A stretch of 49,970 nucleotides of DNA, from assembly GCA_900759475.1 (NCBI GenBank), contig CAAEVK010000007.1, forward strand, positions 1 to 49,970, written 5' to 3'. Shown here piece after piece: positions 29,664-40,776 of this stretch. Positions within the stretch are counted from its first letter, which is position 1. Every line of letters starts with the position of its first letter. This DNA comes from Clostridia bacterium (GTDB lineage: Bacteria; Bacillota; Clostridia; TANB77; CAG-508). Position numbers and translations under genes: made by a program. The notes under the pieces were generated by a model. That model worked only from the letters and a program-made list of their open reading frames with translations, ran no database searches and was not told the DNA's origin.

Positions 29664-30908
29664 TTATAAATGAATCATTGATGTTCCTATACTATCTTTT
29701 ATAATAGCTAATGAATCTGCAGACGATATTGTTCCATCATTTGTTGTATCTGCTGCTTTTAAATATAATTCTTCTAATTCTATTTTTTTAAGTTTATGTT
29801 TTAAAATTGCAAGTCCATCTACAGCTATTGCTTTTCCGTCTCCTGTAACATCTCCCATTTTTATTATTGTATATGTTTTATTATTTACTTTTAGTTTATA
29901 CCCTGTTGCTAAAATTTCTTTTTCCTTGTCTAATGTTTTTCCTTCTGAATCAATAATATAATATTTGGTTGTTTCTATTTTTTTTTGTAAATGTTTCAGA
30001 GTTATTGATGGTGTTATTTTAATTTCTTTATCTTTTTCATTTATTTCTATGTCAGTTTCTTTAACCTCTTCTGGCGTATTTGGTTTGTTTTCTGGTTCTT
30101 TTGGATTTTCTTCATCTGATTTTAGCTTCAAGCCATATTGTTCAACTATGGCTTCTAAATCTGCTTTGGCTAATTTCTTTATATCTTCATCCGAGTCAAT
30201 ATATTTATAATCATTTCCTTTTATAAAACAGTGTTCAACTAATATTGTAGGTATTCCTTCGCCATTTTGTACATTTGCAGATGTGCTTGCAGGTACTTCT
30301 ACTTTTTCTCCATTTTGTAATACTGTAACTATCCCATCGTCAATCATCGTTCCTCTCATTGCATATCTAATAATTCCCATGTAGTCCGCCCTTGTACCAT
30401 CTGAATAAACATCTGTTGTATCTGTTGGAATAAGCTTAGTTAAAACACCTCTATTAGCAATTCCTATTGAAGATAAATTCTTTAATATTCTATTTGCAAG
30501 TTCTGTGGTTTTTTTATTGTATTTTTCTTGTGATGTATTTGCACTTACATATATTTCTGCACCATTTCCTTCTGAAGTTTCTGAACTATTGGTATGTATG
30601 CTTACTAATAAATCTGCTTTTTTGTTTCTTGCAATCATTGATCTTTCAAATATAGTTAATTCTCCACTACTTAAGCCATTATGTGTAAGAATTACTTCAA
30701 CACCTTCGTATTCTTCTAAATACTCTTTTAGATATCTTGCAATTTTTAAATTTACATCACTTTCATATGTACTTCCATTAACGGCTCCAGGGTCTTGCCC
30801 ACCATGCCCTGGATCTAATACTATAGTCATTGCCTGAACTACACTTGTACTACATAAAGTAATTAAAAAAATCATTGTCACTATTATTAGTTTGCTATTT
30901 TTTAACAT
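29664..30908 (-). CDS. N-acetylmuramoyl-L-alanine amidase with dockerin-like module
   Basis: Secreted zinc amidase that cuts the peptide stem from peptidoglycan. 414 residues. Signal peptide at 1-26. The Amidase_3 domain (about 28-240) has zinc ligands in LDPGHGG and SIHTNSS and the catalytic glutamate in ILVEHCF. A charged linker follows (KEPENKPNTPEE). The C-terminus is a double dockerin-like module, GDVTGDGKAIAVDGLAILK and TNDGTISSADSLAIIK, with good calcium-loop spacing. Ribosome site GAAGGAG. The dockerin suggests attachment to a cell-surface cohesin. No in-frame CGG. Confidence 0.9.
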   Translation of the reverse strand: MLKNSKLIIVTMIFLITLCSTSVVQAMTIVLDPGHGGQDPGAVNGSTYESDVNLKIARYLKEYLEEYEGVEVILTHNGLSSGELTIFERSMIARNKKADLLVSIHTNSSETSEGNGAEIYVSANTSQEKYNKKTTELANRILKNLSSIGIANRGVLTKLIPTDTTDVYSDGTRADYMGIIRYAMRGTMIDDGIVTVLQNGEKVEVPASTSANVQNGEGIPTILVEHCFIKGNDYKYIDSDEDIKKLAKADLEAIVEQYGLKLKSDEENPKEPENKPNTPEEVKETDIEINEKDKEIKITPSITLKHLQKKIETTKYYIIDSEGKTLDKEKEILATGYKLKVNNKTYTIIKMGDVTGDGKAIAVDGLAILKHKLKKIELEELYLKAADTTNDGTISSADSLAIIKDSIGTSMIHL

Positions 30909-30967
30909 TTTTTCTCCTTCTTTATTTTTTTACTAAATATTATGCTTTTAAATTTATATTATTAAGC

Positions 30968-32695
30968 CTAAATATTAATACTTGTTTTTCCTAAACTATA
31001 TTTTAAAACAAGCAGTGCATCTACCGCTATTATTTTGCCATCTTTTCTGACATCTGCCGCCTGAAAATACGCTCCCTCTAGTTTTTTCTCATCAATACTG
31101 TGCTTTAATATTGCTAAAGAATCCGTAGCTAGGAGTTTCCCATCTCCATTTACATCTCTTGCTTTTATTAATGTATATGTTTTTTTCTACAGTTTTATTA
31201 TCTTCTTTTAATACATTTAATTTACAACCAGTGCAAACTGTTTTATTTTCCTTAGAAATTTCTTTTACCGATGAGTCTACTATTTTATAATTCGATATTT
31301 CAAGCTCCTCTATAACTTTGCCAATTTCTACTGATGGAGTTACTGTAATCGTTTTATTTGTTTCATCTATAAGTACCGTTTCTTCTTGTTTTTCCATTTT
31401 ATCACTTTTATATGGCTTCATATCATCACTTTCTACATATACATTCCATCCATTTTCAAGCATAACTCTGTCCCAATATATTCCGTCTGAAAAATCACAT
31501 TTTCTATTTATCATAACTACTATTTCATCTTTTTGTATAGAATACACAACAGGACTATCAAATTTCACATCATCTCTTGCTCCTGTTTCTTTTATAACAT
31601 CTGCGTAATATAATTCTCCATCTTGTATTGTATATTTTGTTGGTTTTTTATAACATTCCTCCATATTTTCATATACTGGTATAATAAAATTTAAAGTTGC
31701 ATATATGTTTCCATTTTGCACATAAGTATTATACACTGATGAACTTTGGCTATATGGATCCATTATGTTTGTCATATATTTATGAGAATAGAAAGATGCA
31801 TCATTCACAGTATTTGTTTCACCAGTTTTTAATATCTTGTCTCCAACTACATCATACTTGAAAAAATAAGATGTATTTTGCCCTTGATTAATATATGTTG
31901 TTCCTATTAACTCTGCTCCGCCTAATATTGCTTTATATGGATTATCCCAGCCTTTTTCTTTAGCAAAGCTTAGACCATTTGCAATTGGATCACCTGTATC
32001 ATGTGTACCATAGTTAAAAAAGTTATAATAATTCTCATAACCTGGATATGTTCCTGAAACAGATGGGCTTCCTTGTGAACCAACTTCTTGAACAATCTTT
32101 GACTTAATATGAAACGGACTAATATTAGTCTTTTGAGCAACTTCCATTATAATATCAGCATATGTTCTAGTTACATTTTGTTTTTTTTCATCATCATAGT
32201 ATGTAACAGAATTATTAAGGAAAGTATTCTTAATAGAAATTTGCACACCTTCTAATGTATGTATTTCCGTGTTAAATGAAAGTTCTTCAAACTGAAAAAT
32301 ATTAACTTCATTTAAAAAATTTCTAGGATCTATAAAATATTCTACAATCTCTTTTGATGCACATGACCAACCATTGCTTTCCCCGCATGTATTACATTTC
32401 CATAAATCTGGCGAATATGATGGGACAACACTTCTTCTATGCAATACTTCACCAGTTTCATTTTTTATCAATTCATTCCAATCTATTCCCGTATAATATG
32501 CTTCAAAATTCCAATTAGGATGTAATTCATTTAACTTTTTTAATTTGTCTTGATAATTCTCTGGAAAATTTTCAATTCCCGATTTTATTTCTTGCTTTAT
32601 ATCCGCACCTAGTGAAATACCTGGCAGTATATATATATAATTGTCATTAAAATAATAGAACTTAATACTTTAATTAAAATCTTATGTTTTCTCAC
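30968..32695 (-). pseudogene. Secreted beta-N-acetylglucosaminidase with dockerin-like module, two repeat-tract frameshifts
   Basis: LytB-type glucosaminidase: NWNFEAYYTGIDW near the N-terminus, then the catalytic region with EVGSQGSPSVSG and NYYNFFNYG. It ends with a dockerin-like pair traceable to a stop at 30968 (DVNGDGKLLATDSLAILK). The GTG at 32695, preceded by GGAGGAG, opens a signal peptide that is out of frame with the enzyme by one base at a (TA)6 tract (32628-32639). A second shift lies in a run of seven A at 31180-31186, which removes the dockerin. Both tracts are slippery. They could be phase-variable switches, loss-of-function mutations or consensus errors. Neither is a CGG. Confidence 0.7.
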
Positions 32696-32882
32696 AAAAT
32701 CTCCTCCTTTGTTATTGCATATTCTGTCATATTTTATCTGGATATACTATATATGATAAAAAAATGTTCGTCAATAATAAAAGCAAAAAAAAATCATAAT
32801 TTTTATGTATTCAATAAACTATTTAATTTCGTCATAAATTATGTTAAAATATTGATTATAAAAATTAAGGAGGATATAATTT

Positions 32883-35279
32883 ATGAAAGTGCCAGAATTG
32901 CTAGCTCCAGTTGGGGACTTTGATTGTCTAGTTGCCACTGTTCAAAATGGTGAAGACAGTGTTTATTTTGGTTCTTATTGCTTTAATGCAAGAGCTTCTG
33001 CTACGAATTTTGACATGTATAGTATTGAAAAAGCAATCGGTTATGCAAAACTTCGTAATGTTAAAACGCATCTAACTTTAAATACACTTATAAAAGAAGG
33101 AGAATTCATCCAAGCTGTTAATGTTGCAAATCAAATTTATTCTTATGCTGTTGATGCTTTAATTGTTCAAGATTTAGGGCTAGCACGTTTCTTAATAAAA
33201 AATTTTCCTGATTTACCCATTCATGCTAGTACACAACAAATGACAATACATAATTTGCAAGGTGCATTGGCTCTTCAAAACCTTGGCTTCAAACGTGTTG
33301 TTCTAGCTCGAGAAGTCCCTATCCCTGAGATTAAAAAGATATGCAAAAATACTAATCTTGAAATTGAAACTTTTTTGCATGGTGCCCTTTGCATCTCCTA
33401 TTCAGTCCAATGTCTTTTTTCAAGTTTAATTGGTGGACGTTCCGGTAATCGTGGAAAATGTGCGCAAGCATTCAGACTTCCTTATGAATTATTAAAAGCC
33501 TCTAAAGTTGTAGAGAAAGGTTATTTACTAAGTCCTAAGGATGTTTGTAGTGTTTCTGTTCTTCCACAATTGGTTAATTGTGGCGCTGATTGTTTTAAAA
33601 TAGAAGGTAGAATGAAGTCACCTGAATATGTTGCAACTGTTACTAGTATTTATAGAAAATACATAGATTCTATAACTCAAAATATAGACTCATACGCTCC
33701 AAATTCAGTGGATATGAAAAAATTACAACAGGTATTTAATAGAGGGCGAATTCTCCACTGGTCACCTTCTCCCTACAAGTAATACTAGTTTTATATATAA
33801 AGAAAAGTCAAATAATCAAGGGTTATTTTTAGGTATAGTTTTATCACATTCTAATAGCCGAGGACTTGTAAAATTAAAATTAGAAGAAGCGCTTTCAATA
33901 GGCGACACAATAAGCATAGAATCTGAAAGTGGAAATTATACTGTAACCGAAATATTGAAAAATAAAAAAATATACATAGTTCTGAAAAAGGTCAAATCGT
34001 TAGCATTGGAAGGATGAAGGGAAACATACTTGTAGGTAAGAAAATTTATAAAATGTCTAGTAAAAATCTTTTGGAAGAAGCAAAGCTTACATTTTCAGGT
34101 AAAGAATTTAAAAAAATAAAGTTAAATGCCAAATTGGTTTTGAAATATAACGAACCTATTTCATTAACTATATCAAATATATCTGAAAGCTCTATATATC
34201 CTAGTATTTCATTTACAGTTACTTCTGATATTGTTCCGGAAAAAGCTATTTTACATCCTATTACAAGAGAACAAATTATAGCTCAATTATCTAGAACTGG
34301 AAACACACCATATGAGTTTTCAAGCATTGATATTGAATTAGGTGAGAACCTTTATATTTCTAGTATTGGTAAGCTTAACGAGCTTCGTAGAATAGCATTA
34401 AATAAATTAGAGCAAAAAGTTTTTGCTTCATATAAGAAAGGGAAAAAAATTTTAAGTTTTGATCCAATTAAATAAATAAAGAATTCTTCAAAACCTAAAG
34501 TTAATATTTTACTTAACAAGCTTAGTGAAAGTGAAAATTATTCATACTTGGAAAAGGCAAACAATATTTATATTCCTTTTACAGAGTTTTTAAATTTGCC
34601 CAAAATTACAAAATTGCTTTGTGAAAAATATAAAGTATTTATTTACCTACAATTGTGCAAAATACTCTAGAAAATTCTTTTAGAAAAAGCCTTAATGACA
34701 TTATTAAAAATTTCTCTATAACTGGCGCTGTGCTTTCTAACATTTCACAAATTTCAATGTTACCTCCAAAAATGCCTAAAGTTGCAAACTTTACTTTTAA
34801 CATTTTTAACGGCTATACCATATTTGAACTTGAAAAATTAGGTTTTACAAGTTATACCGCATCCTATGAATTAAACCAAAAAGAATTGTCTTTACTTTTA
34901 TCTAATGCTTACTTAAATTCCGAAATTCTAGTTTACGGTAGAGTACCTTTAATGACAATGCAGTATTGTTTAATAAACCATTGTAATCATTGTATAAAAA
35001 ATTGCAGTAAAGCTTGTAAACAATCATATTATGAGCTAAAAGATCGTCTTGGTTTACATTTTAAAATAGAAATAGACCCTATTCAAACAATTACAACAAT
35101 ATATAATAGCAAAATTAACTCTATAGCATATTCTTCTTTACAATGTGATTCTGTTAGAATTTCCTTTTTAGAAGAATCTGAGCACGAAAGAAAAAAGAAT
35201 GATTATAAGCACCATCCTTTCTGGTAATCGTTTGGAGGGAGAAAAATATACAAATGGAAATCTAAACAGAGAAGTTTAA
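32883..35279 (+). pseudogene. U32-family peptidase, multiply frameshifted
   Basis: The first 280 residues match U32 peptidases (VPELLAPVGDFDCLVATVQNG, the ALCISYSVQCLFS...GGRSGNRGKCAQ signature, LSPKDVC). The ribosome site AAGGAGG is intact. Five lesions follow: an extra G at 33744-33746, a lost A in a run at 33964-33970, an in-frame TAA at 34473-34475, a lost T near 34642, and an A-run shift near 35191-35196. The rest of the family-like C-terminus can be followed across them (for example LSGNRLEGEKYTNG). None is a CGGN site. This many lesions means a pseudogene unless the local consensus is poor. Confidence 0.85.
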
Positions 35280-35460
35280 AATTGCACTTTTAATTCTTGT
35301 TTTGGCATTTTTCTTTTTACAGTTACAATTTTATTAGCATAAATTCTGTCCATTACAGGATCTGGATAGTATTCATCTAGCTTGCTATTTGAAGGAATAT
35401 GTTTCACTCTTTCATTTTGTCTACTTCCTGCTGCACAAGAAATCATTATATTTGCTGTCA
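35276..35460 (-). CDS. Possible small protein, 61 residues
   Basis: An open frame from an ATG at 35460, starting MTANIMISCAAGSRQ and ending in a basic Lys-rich tail (KRKMPKQELKVQF). The N-terminus has a short hydrophobic stretch before a cysteine, vaguely like a lipoprotein signal, but there is no ribosome site. Its 3' end overlaps the end of the U32 pseudogene. It may be spurious. Confidence 0.25.
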
Positions 35461-35472
35461 TAAATAATACTA

Positions 35473-35937
35473 CTATGGCCGTAAAATTTTAAACTCTGTT
35501 TTTTTGTAATGGCTTACCCATTTTTTAATAAGTGAATAAGCTATTATACTATAAAAAATTCCTGCAAGTCCCCAGAGTGTACAATGCATCAAACTAGTCC
35601 TACCATTTAAATTAAAAACCAAGTTACTATAATCCCATGAAATTGTCCCAAAAAATATTTCTTGCACATAAGAACAAATATATTCAACTATTACTCCAAG
35701 TACCATGCTAAACAAAAATACCTTTATAGGATTTTTAATCTTTGTTACTATGAAATAATACATAACTGCTCCAACACCATATACTGGTATAAACGGTCCA
35801 TAAATCAAACCTTTTTTTATATAAAAATCGTCACTTTTCAAAAAGCCATATGCTGTTTCTACTATACAACCAAAAATACTTCCAATCACAAATACCCAAA
35901 AAACTGTAACTATTTTTTTTTTTATTTTTTCATTCAT
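35473..35937 (-). CDS. Small membrane protein (PF06541-like putative transporter permease)
   Basis: 154 residues with about five hydrophobic helices. It matches the family of small clostridial membrane proteins often labelled ABC-transporter type IV permease: FGCIVETAYG near residue 23, KGLIYGPFIPVYGVGAV, and the ending WGLAGIFYSIIAYSLIKKW. Function unknown. Its next-to-last codon is an in-frame CGG (35481-35479), followed by CCA and a stop. Four-base reading would replace the last two residues with a 20-residue tail (to 35421). The family end is not conserved enough to decide. Ribosome site AAGGAAGG before the ATG at 35937. Confidence 0.75.
   Translation of the reverse strand: MNEKIKKKIVTVFWVFVIGSIFGCIVETAYGFLKSDDFYIKKGLIYGPFIPVYGVGAVMYYFIVTKIKNPIKVFLFSMVLGVIVEYICSYVQEIFFGTISWDYSNLVFNLNGRTSLMHCTLWGLAGIFYSIIAYSLIKKWVSHYKKTEFKILRP
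35478..35481 (-). other. In-frame CGGC, recoding undecided
   Basis: Reading frame ATT-TTA-CGGC-CAT. It is the only in-frame CGG found for which neither reading is clearly better, and the only one with C as the fourth base. Confidence 0.4.
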
Positions 35938-36051
35938 ACAACAAGTATTCCTTCCTTAAAGTTTAAGGCTTCAAATTTCTAAATTCTTGTATATTATAGC
36001 ATTGGTAATAAGTAAAAACAACTAATAAATTCCTAATTCTTTGTAATACTT

Positions 36052-36092
36052 AAAACATAAAAAAGTGAACAAAGTTCACTTTTTTATGTTTT
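36052..36092 (-). terminator. Strong terminator of the transglutaminase-like gene
   Basis: A perfect 19-bp hairpin: 36052-36070 pairs with 36074-36092 around an AAA loop, with A-runs and T-runs on its two sides. It is placed 5 nt beyond the stop at 36097 on the minus strand. Confidence 0.85.
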
Positions 36093-36096
36093 ATTT

Positions 36097-38478
36097 TTAT
36101 TTTACTATAACTCTTGCATAAGTTGATGTATGTGTAATAACTCCTTCTGTTCTATATGTATAATCAAAATACATATATGTAGACCCTTCTTTTAAGCCTG
36201 TTACTTTTCCTGTATTTTCATCTATTGTAGCAATATCTTCATTAACTATTCTCCAACCTTTAGATTCAAATTCTGCGCCTTCTGGTTCAACATTATATAC
36301 AGCCTGCTTAGTTTCTCCTACTGTTAAAATCATATCATCTAATAATATTCTATCTGGGACATAATGAGATGTTAAAGTATAAGATCTAGTAATTCCATTT
36401 GAAGTTTGTGCTGTTATTGTAGCTTGTCCCTTTGCTTTTATTTTCATATTTCCATTTGCATCAATTGTTGCTACTGATGGATTACTTGAAGTATATGTTA
36501 CTTTACTTGTAGAGCCAAATGGGAATACTTTTGTCATGATGTTATATGAATCGCCAACAACAGTTTCTGTTCTTTCATCTATCCATATACTTGTTGCTGG
36601 TACATCATCATCTATTATTCCAGTTACATCTTGATAATATTCTATACCTTTAAATTCAGGCCATTTGTAACCATCATATTTAGTAGAAGTACATGGTTCA
36701 TAATTATTTTCTTTTATTTGCATAGCTTCATCGCTATATAAGAACCATCTTCTTTCAACTTCTCCATATTCATAAAAGTCTCCACCTTCACAATCTACAT
36801 GGTACCAATTCCCATCTAATTTTACAAGACTCCACATATGGTTACCTAATCCAAATGGATTTGGCACCTGATGCTCTGATACTGATTTTGTTTCTAATCC
36901 AATATATGCACATAGAGTATTAAAATAATCAGTAATCGTCCAACAATCTCCTACATTAGATAATATAGTATTTTTGTATACTCCCCATGCACAATCATAT
37001 TCTGCATCTGATTTTTGTCTCTCTTTAACAGCTTCATGATCTGACCTTATAAAATTTGAACAAATATAATCATGTATTGTTAGTAATTTTTCTTCTATTG
37101 TCATGTCTGGTTTAATATATTTTGCTATTATATTTTTGCAACGCTCATCTATTTCATATGTTTCTTGTGAATATGCATCTACTACATTTACAGCATAGCT
37201 CTTACCTGCAAGTAGTGCTTCTTTTAATTCTGATATCGTTTCTACTATAACTTTACCATTGGCTAGTTTAATTTCAAAATTTTTATAGTCTAATTCTTTA
37301 CGGTAATCTGGCCAAATTACACCTTCGTACTTTGTAGAAGTAGAAGTCCTACTGCTTTGTGGTTCTAGCATAAATAACATTGTGAATGATGAAAATGGTT
37401 CTTTTAAACTTTCTGTATTTCTTATAAAGAAATATCTTCTTATTTCGTTTTTGCCTTCTCTATCAGAAAGATATCTGTCTGCACCACATGATACATAATA
37501 CATTTGACCATCTATCATTACTTCATTCATTAAATTAATAGTAGTTGCCCCTGATCTTCCTTTTACAACCCTTGACTCAATTCCAGCAATTCCAAGAAGT
37601 GATGTATAAGCATTTGCAAAGCCTAAATCATTCATTGTTTTGTTTACATTTTGAATATTGCTTTCTGCTGAATCTTCGGTATACTTACCAGAAGTTCTAT
37701 CTACTTTGCTACCTGCTACTAAGTAATCATGTAATACCAATGCCTTTGTAATTTGTGACATATCACTCTTGCAATATGTATTAACTATATTTTTTAATTG
37801 ATTATAGCTTGCCTCTATTTGTTTTCCTTCAGCGCTAGAATCAAATTTTATGTTTTCGTTTGCTTGCTCTAGTTGCGTATATAAATCTTGATATTTTGAT
37901 ACAACTACTGTCCTTTTATATGATTGTGTTATTTGATTTTTTCCTAATCTTGATTTAATTATAGCAAGTGCATCTGCTGAAGATGGAATAGACGCATTTT
38001 TTCGTGTATTCTCTGTAATTCTACCCGCTTCTTCAAAACATAAGTTTTTAAATTTTACTTTGCCAGTTCTGTTTTTTATAATACCAAGCGCATCTGCTGA
38101 AGTAATATTTCCGTCTCCATTTGTATCTCCGTAAAGTATTAAAGTTACACTATCATATGGATAGTCAAATGTACTGCTATACGTATAAACTGCTTTAATT
38201 TTTGAACCTGTCCCTAGCTTTGCTGTATTATCTACTTCCTTATCATCTGAATCATATGCCTTCTTATTAAATGTATTAGAAAGTAATGTAAAATTGTTTA
38301 ATATTGTTTGTGCTTTCATATTTGCTTGGTCTAAACCTGTTGCAACTTTTTCTTCACCAAATTGTGAAATTTTATACTTTGCTGAATCAATATATTCTGT
38401 TTCACTAACTGCATTTGATATATTGCTACACAGAATAATTGCAAATAAAATTCCTAAAAAAACATTAATTTTTTTCAT
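36097..38478 (-). CDS. Secreted protein with dockerin-like, two transglutaminase-like and Ig-like domains
   Basis: 793 residues. Signal peptide at 1-23. An N-terminal dockerin-like pair is at about 110-180 (GDTNGDGNITSADALGI, IPSSADALAIIKSRLG). A first transglutaminase-like domain (about 225-345) lacks the usual catalytic residues: the cysteine position reads GFANAYTSL and the histidine position NEVMI. A second domain (about 465-590) looks active, with GDCWTITDYFN, NHMWSLVKL and WYHVDCEGG supplying Cys, His and Asp. Two Big_2-like Ig domains close the protein. It probably cross-links or cleaves wall or surface polymers. An internal copy of the same family has decayed at 27579-28250. No in-frame CGG. 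Confidence 0.87.
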   Translation of the reverse strand: MKKINVFLGILFAIILCSNISNAVSETEYIDSAKYKISQFGEEKVATGLDQANMKAQTILNNFTLLSNTFNKKAYDSDDKEVDNTAKLGTGSKIKAVYTYSSTFDYPYDSVTLILYGDTNGDGNITSADALGIIKNRTGKVKFKNLCFEEAGRITENTRKNASIPSSADALAIIKSRLGKNQITQSYKRTVVVSKYQDLYTQLEQANENIKFDSSAEGKQIEASYNQLKNIVNTYCKSDMSQITKALVLHDYLVAGSKVDRTSGKYTEDSAESNIQNVNKTMNDLGFANAYTSLLGIAGIESRVVKGRSGATTINLMNEVMIDGQMYYVSCGADRYLSDREGKNEIRRYFFIRNTESLKEPFSSFTMLFMLEPQSSRTSTSTKYEGVIWPDYRKELDYKNFEIKLANGKVIVETISELKEALLAGKSYAVNVVDAYSQETYEIDERCKNIIAKYIKPDMTIEEKLLTIHDYICSNFIRSDHEAVKERQKSDAEYDCAWGVYKNTILSNVGDCWTITDYFNTLCAYIGLETKSVSEHQVPNPFGLGNHMWSLVKLDGNWYHVDCEGGDFYEYGEVERRWFLYSDEAMQIKENNYEPCTSTKYDGYKWPEFKGIEYYQDVTGIIDDDVPATSIWIDERTETVVGDSYNIMTKVFPFGSTSKVTYTSSNPSVATIDANGNMKIKAKGQATITAQTSNGITRSYTLTSHYVPDRILLDDMILTVGETKQAVYNVEPEGAEFESKGWRIVNEDIATIDENTGKVTGLKEGSTYMYFDYTYRTEGVITHTSTYARVIVK

Positions 38479-38560
38479 TTTATCCCCTTCCTTTTTCCTT
38501 AAATTACACCTATAAATTTAGACCTTTTTTCCTCTTTTGTCAATATATAACAACTATATT

Positions 38561-39337
38561 TTAAGATATTCCCATAGATAAAGTTTCTATTTCCCATTTT
38601 CCGTTTTTAAATATTAGTTCGTACTTAGGAAAAATTGCACCTAATCCACTTCTGTATTTTACTATTGAAACAACAGCCTTATCTTCTGAAATTTCTTCTA
38701 CTTCCTGAATATAAATTAAAACTCCGCTTAAACTCATTGTTTCCTCATTAAATAATCCTTCTGTTTTTAATTCTTCCATATTATTTGACTTAACAACTCC
38801 GTTGTACTTTTTAGCATACATTAAGATATTTCTTTTTGTCTCTTCTTCTATACTTGTAGATGTTCCTTTATTTTGGCTGTCCGGTTTTTTGAAATTTGTA
38901 AAATCAATAGAAATAAATTCAGCCTCTAAATTTAATGCTTCATCTACTTTCCATATTTCATCAATCATTGTTTCATACATACTTGCCACTTTATCTGATT
39001 TCAATATTTTAATATCTAACTCATTAACTTGTAATGGCCAGCTTTCCATCACTTTACCATCGAATGTAACTTCTACGTAATCTCCCTTATTTATTTTTTC
39101 ACCTTCAAGTAATTTTGTACCAACACTAACAACACTTCCAGAAACTTTTATTGGCTCCCATTCATCTACTCGAACTAAAAAACTTCCTTCATATACTTCT
39201 GTTACAATTCCCCTAAAATATGCTTCTTTTTTCTTTACTATTGGCATATCATCTTCTATTTGTGTAATTAAAATAGTTAAAATTATAAGTAAGACTATAA
39301 CCATAATTGTAATTGTTATAATTATTTTTTTACTCAT
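38561..39337 (-). CDS. Membrane-anchored protein with OB-like domain
   Basis: 258 residues. One N-terminal membrane helix (about 5-26) leads to an extracellular part. Residues 40-110 (FRGIVTEVYEGSFLVRVDEWE...GDYVEVTFDGKV) resemble the small beta-barrel of DUF3221-type proteins. The C-terminal half ends in a strand-rich domain (AIFPKYELIFKNGKWEIETL) like those found in surface proteins that monitor or support the wall. No catalytic residues can be named. It lies upstream of the transglutaminase-like gene on the same strand, 82 nt away. Confidence 0.75.
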   Translation of the reverse strand: MSKKIIITITIMVIVLLIILTILITQIEDDMPIVKKKEAYFRGIVTEVYEGSFLVRVDEWEPIKVSGSVVSVGTKLLEGEKINKGDYVEVTFDGKVMESWPLQVNELDIKILKSDKVASMYETMIDEIWKVDEALNLEAEFISIDFTNFKKPDSQNKGTSTSIEEETKRNILMYAKKYNGVVKSNNMEELKTEGLFNEETMSLSGVLIYIQEVEEISEDKAVVSIVKYRSGLGAIFPKYELIFKNGKWEIETLSMGIS

Positions 39338-39458
39338 AAAAATCCCCTCCTCTATAAAAAAATACCTTTCAAATCTCTAAAAGGTTTCATGGCTCTTCTA
39401 ATTTTATTAGAGTATGTTTTTTGTATTATATCATATATTTAAACAACAGGTGATTTTA

Positions 39459-40776
39459 TTGAAAAAAATAAAAATATTTTTTTTTAATACTATTATATTG
39501 ATTACTAGTTCTCTTATTTTAAAATCAATAGGTGTTTCTTTTGGTGTATTTATTTCAAACCGCGTTGGGAAAGAAGCAGTTGGTATATTTCAATTAGTTA
39601 TGTCTATATATCTTTTTACAATTACTATGGCAAGTAGCGGGATTAATTTTGCAACTACAAAGTTAGTTTCAGAAGAACTTGCGCTTCGGTAATGGCATAG
39701 GTGCAAAGCAGATTACGAAAAAATGCATTATACTTAGCTTGTGCCTCTCTTTCATTGTTAGCATATGTCTTGTTTTTTCTGCCAAATGGATTTGCACGTA
39801 TTTCTTGCATAATAGAATTTCCGAAACAATATTTTATATGATTAGTATAGCTCTTCCATTCATTGCTATGAGTTCTGCAATAAGCGGTTATTTTGCTGCA
39901 GTTAGAAGAGTTTACAAGACAGCATTTTCTAATTTTTTTGAACAAATTGTAAAGATTATGTTTACTATGCTTTTCTTGGATAAGTTTCTAGGGATTGGTC
40001 TAGAATCTGCATGTTTTTGTTTGATATTAGCCGACATTATTTCTGAAATTGCTTCTTTTTTATTTTCATTTTTATTATATCACTTTGATAAAAAGCATTT
40101 ACATTTTGGCATAAGTATTAGTAATATTCTACCACGTGTTTTTCGTGTTTCATTCCCTCTTGCTATTACTTCTTATGTTCGTTCTGCTTTATCTACATTA
40201 AAACAAGTTCTTATTACTTCTAGCTTAGAAAAAAGTGGAATGGATTGTGCAAATGCTTTTGCAGAATATGGAGTAATTTCAGGCATGGCAATGCCAGTAA
40301 TATTATTTCCAAGTATTCTAATTACAACATTTAGTAATCTTTTAATTCCAGAATTCACACGATATTATACAAAGAAAGATTTTAAACGTATAAAAGAAGT
40401 ATCTAGGCTTATTTTCCTAATTACCTCTTTATTTTCTTGTTTAGTAATCATTATTTTCTTTTTCCTTTCTGATTGGATTTCTTTAAAACTTTACAGTGAT
40501 TTTTCCATTAGCTATTACTTAAAATTGTTCTGCCCTTTAATTATAATTATGTATCTAGATATGGTCATCTATGGCATTTTAAAAGGTTTAGATGGTCAGA
40601 CTTCTGTTATGGTAGTCAATGTATTAGACCTTACTATTACAACAAGTTTTATATATTTTTTCGTTCCAAGACTTGGAATTGTAGGTTATATTTTTTCTAT
40701 TTTTATAAGTGAAATAGTAAATTTTCTAGCAAGTTTAAAAAAGCTGCTTAAAATTAAAAAAATCGGTGGAAATTAG
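39459..40776 (+). CDS. SpoVB/MurJ-like polysaccharide flippase, one CGGN site
   Basis: Multidrug/oligosaccharidyl-lipid/polysaccharide (MOP) superfamily exporter that moves lipid-linked glycan precursors across the membrane; the closest match is to stage V sporulation protein B. Four-base reading of CGGT joins two frames into 438 residues with about 12-14 helices. The N-terminus KSIGVSFGVFISNRVGKEAVGIFQL and FATTKLVSEELALGNGIGAKQI are family-like. The quadruplet gives Gly77 in LALGNG. In triplet reading the protein ends right there (CGG then TAA). I chose the TTG at 39459 with AGGTGA upstream; the frame is open further up but lacks a ribosome site. It ends in a hairpin that overlaps the stop. 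Confidence 0.9.
39687..39690 (+). other. CGGT recoding site, flippase Gly77
   Basis: Reading frame GCG-CTT-CGGT-AAT-GGC. Triplet reading meets TAA as the next codon. Four-base reading continues the membrane protein for 361 more residues. Confidence 0.92.

Noticed and set aside
33741..33750. Extra G in the U32 gene as a variant of the quadruplet site
   Set aside because: The extra base is G in a G-run, there is no CGG, and four further unrelated lesions follow.
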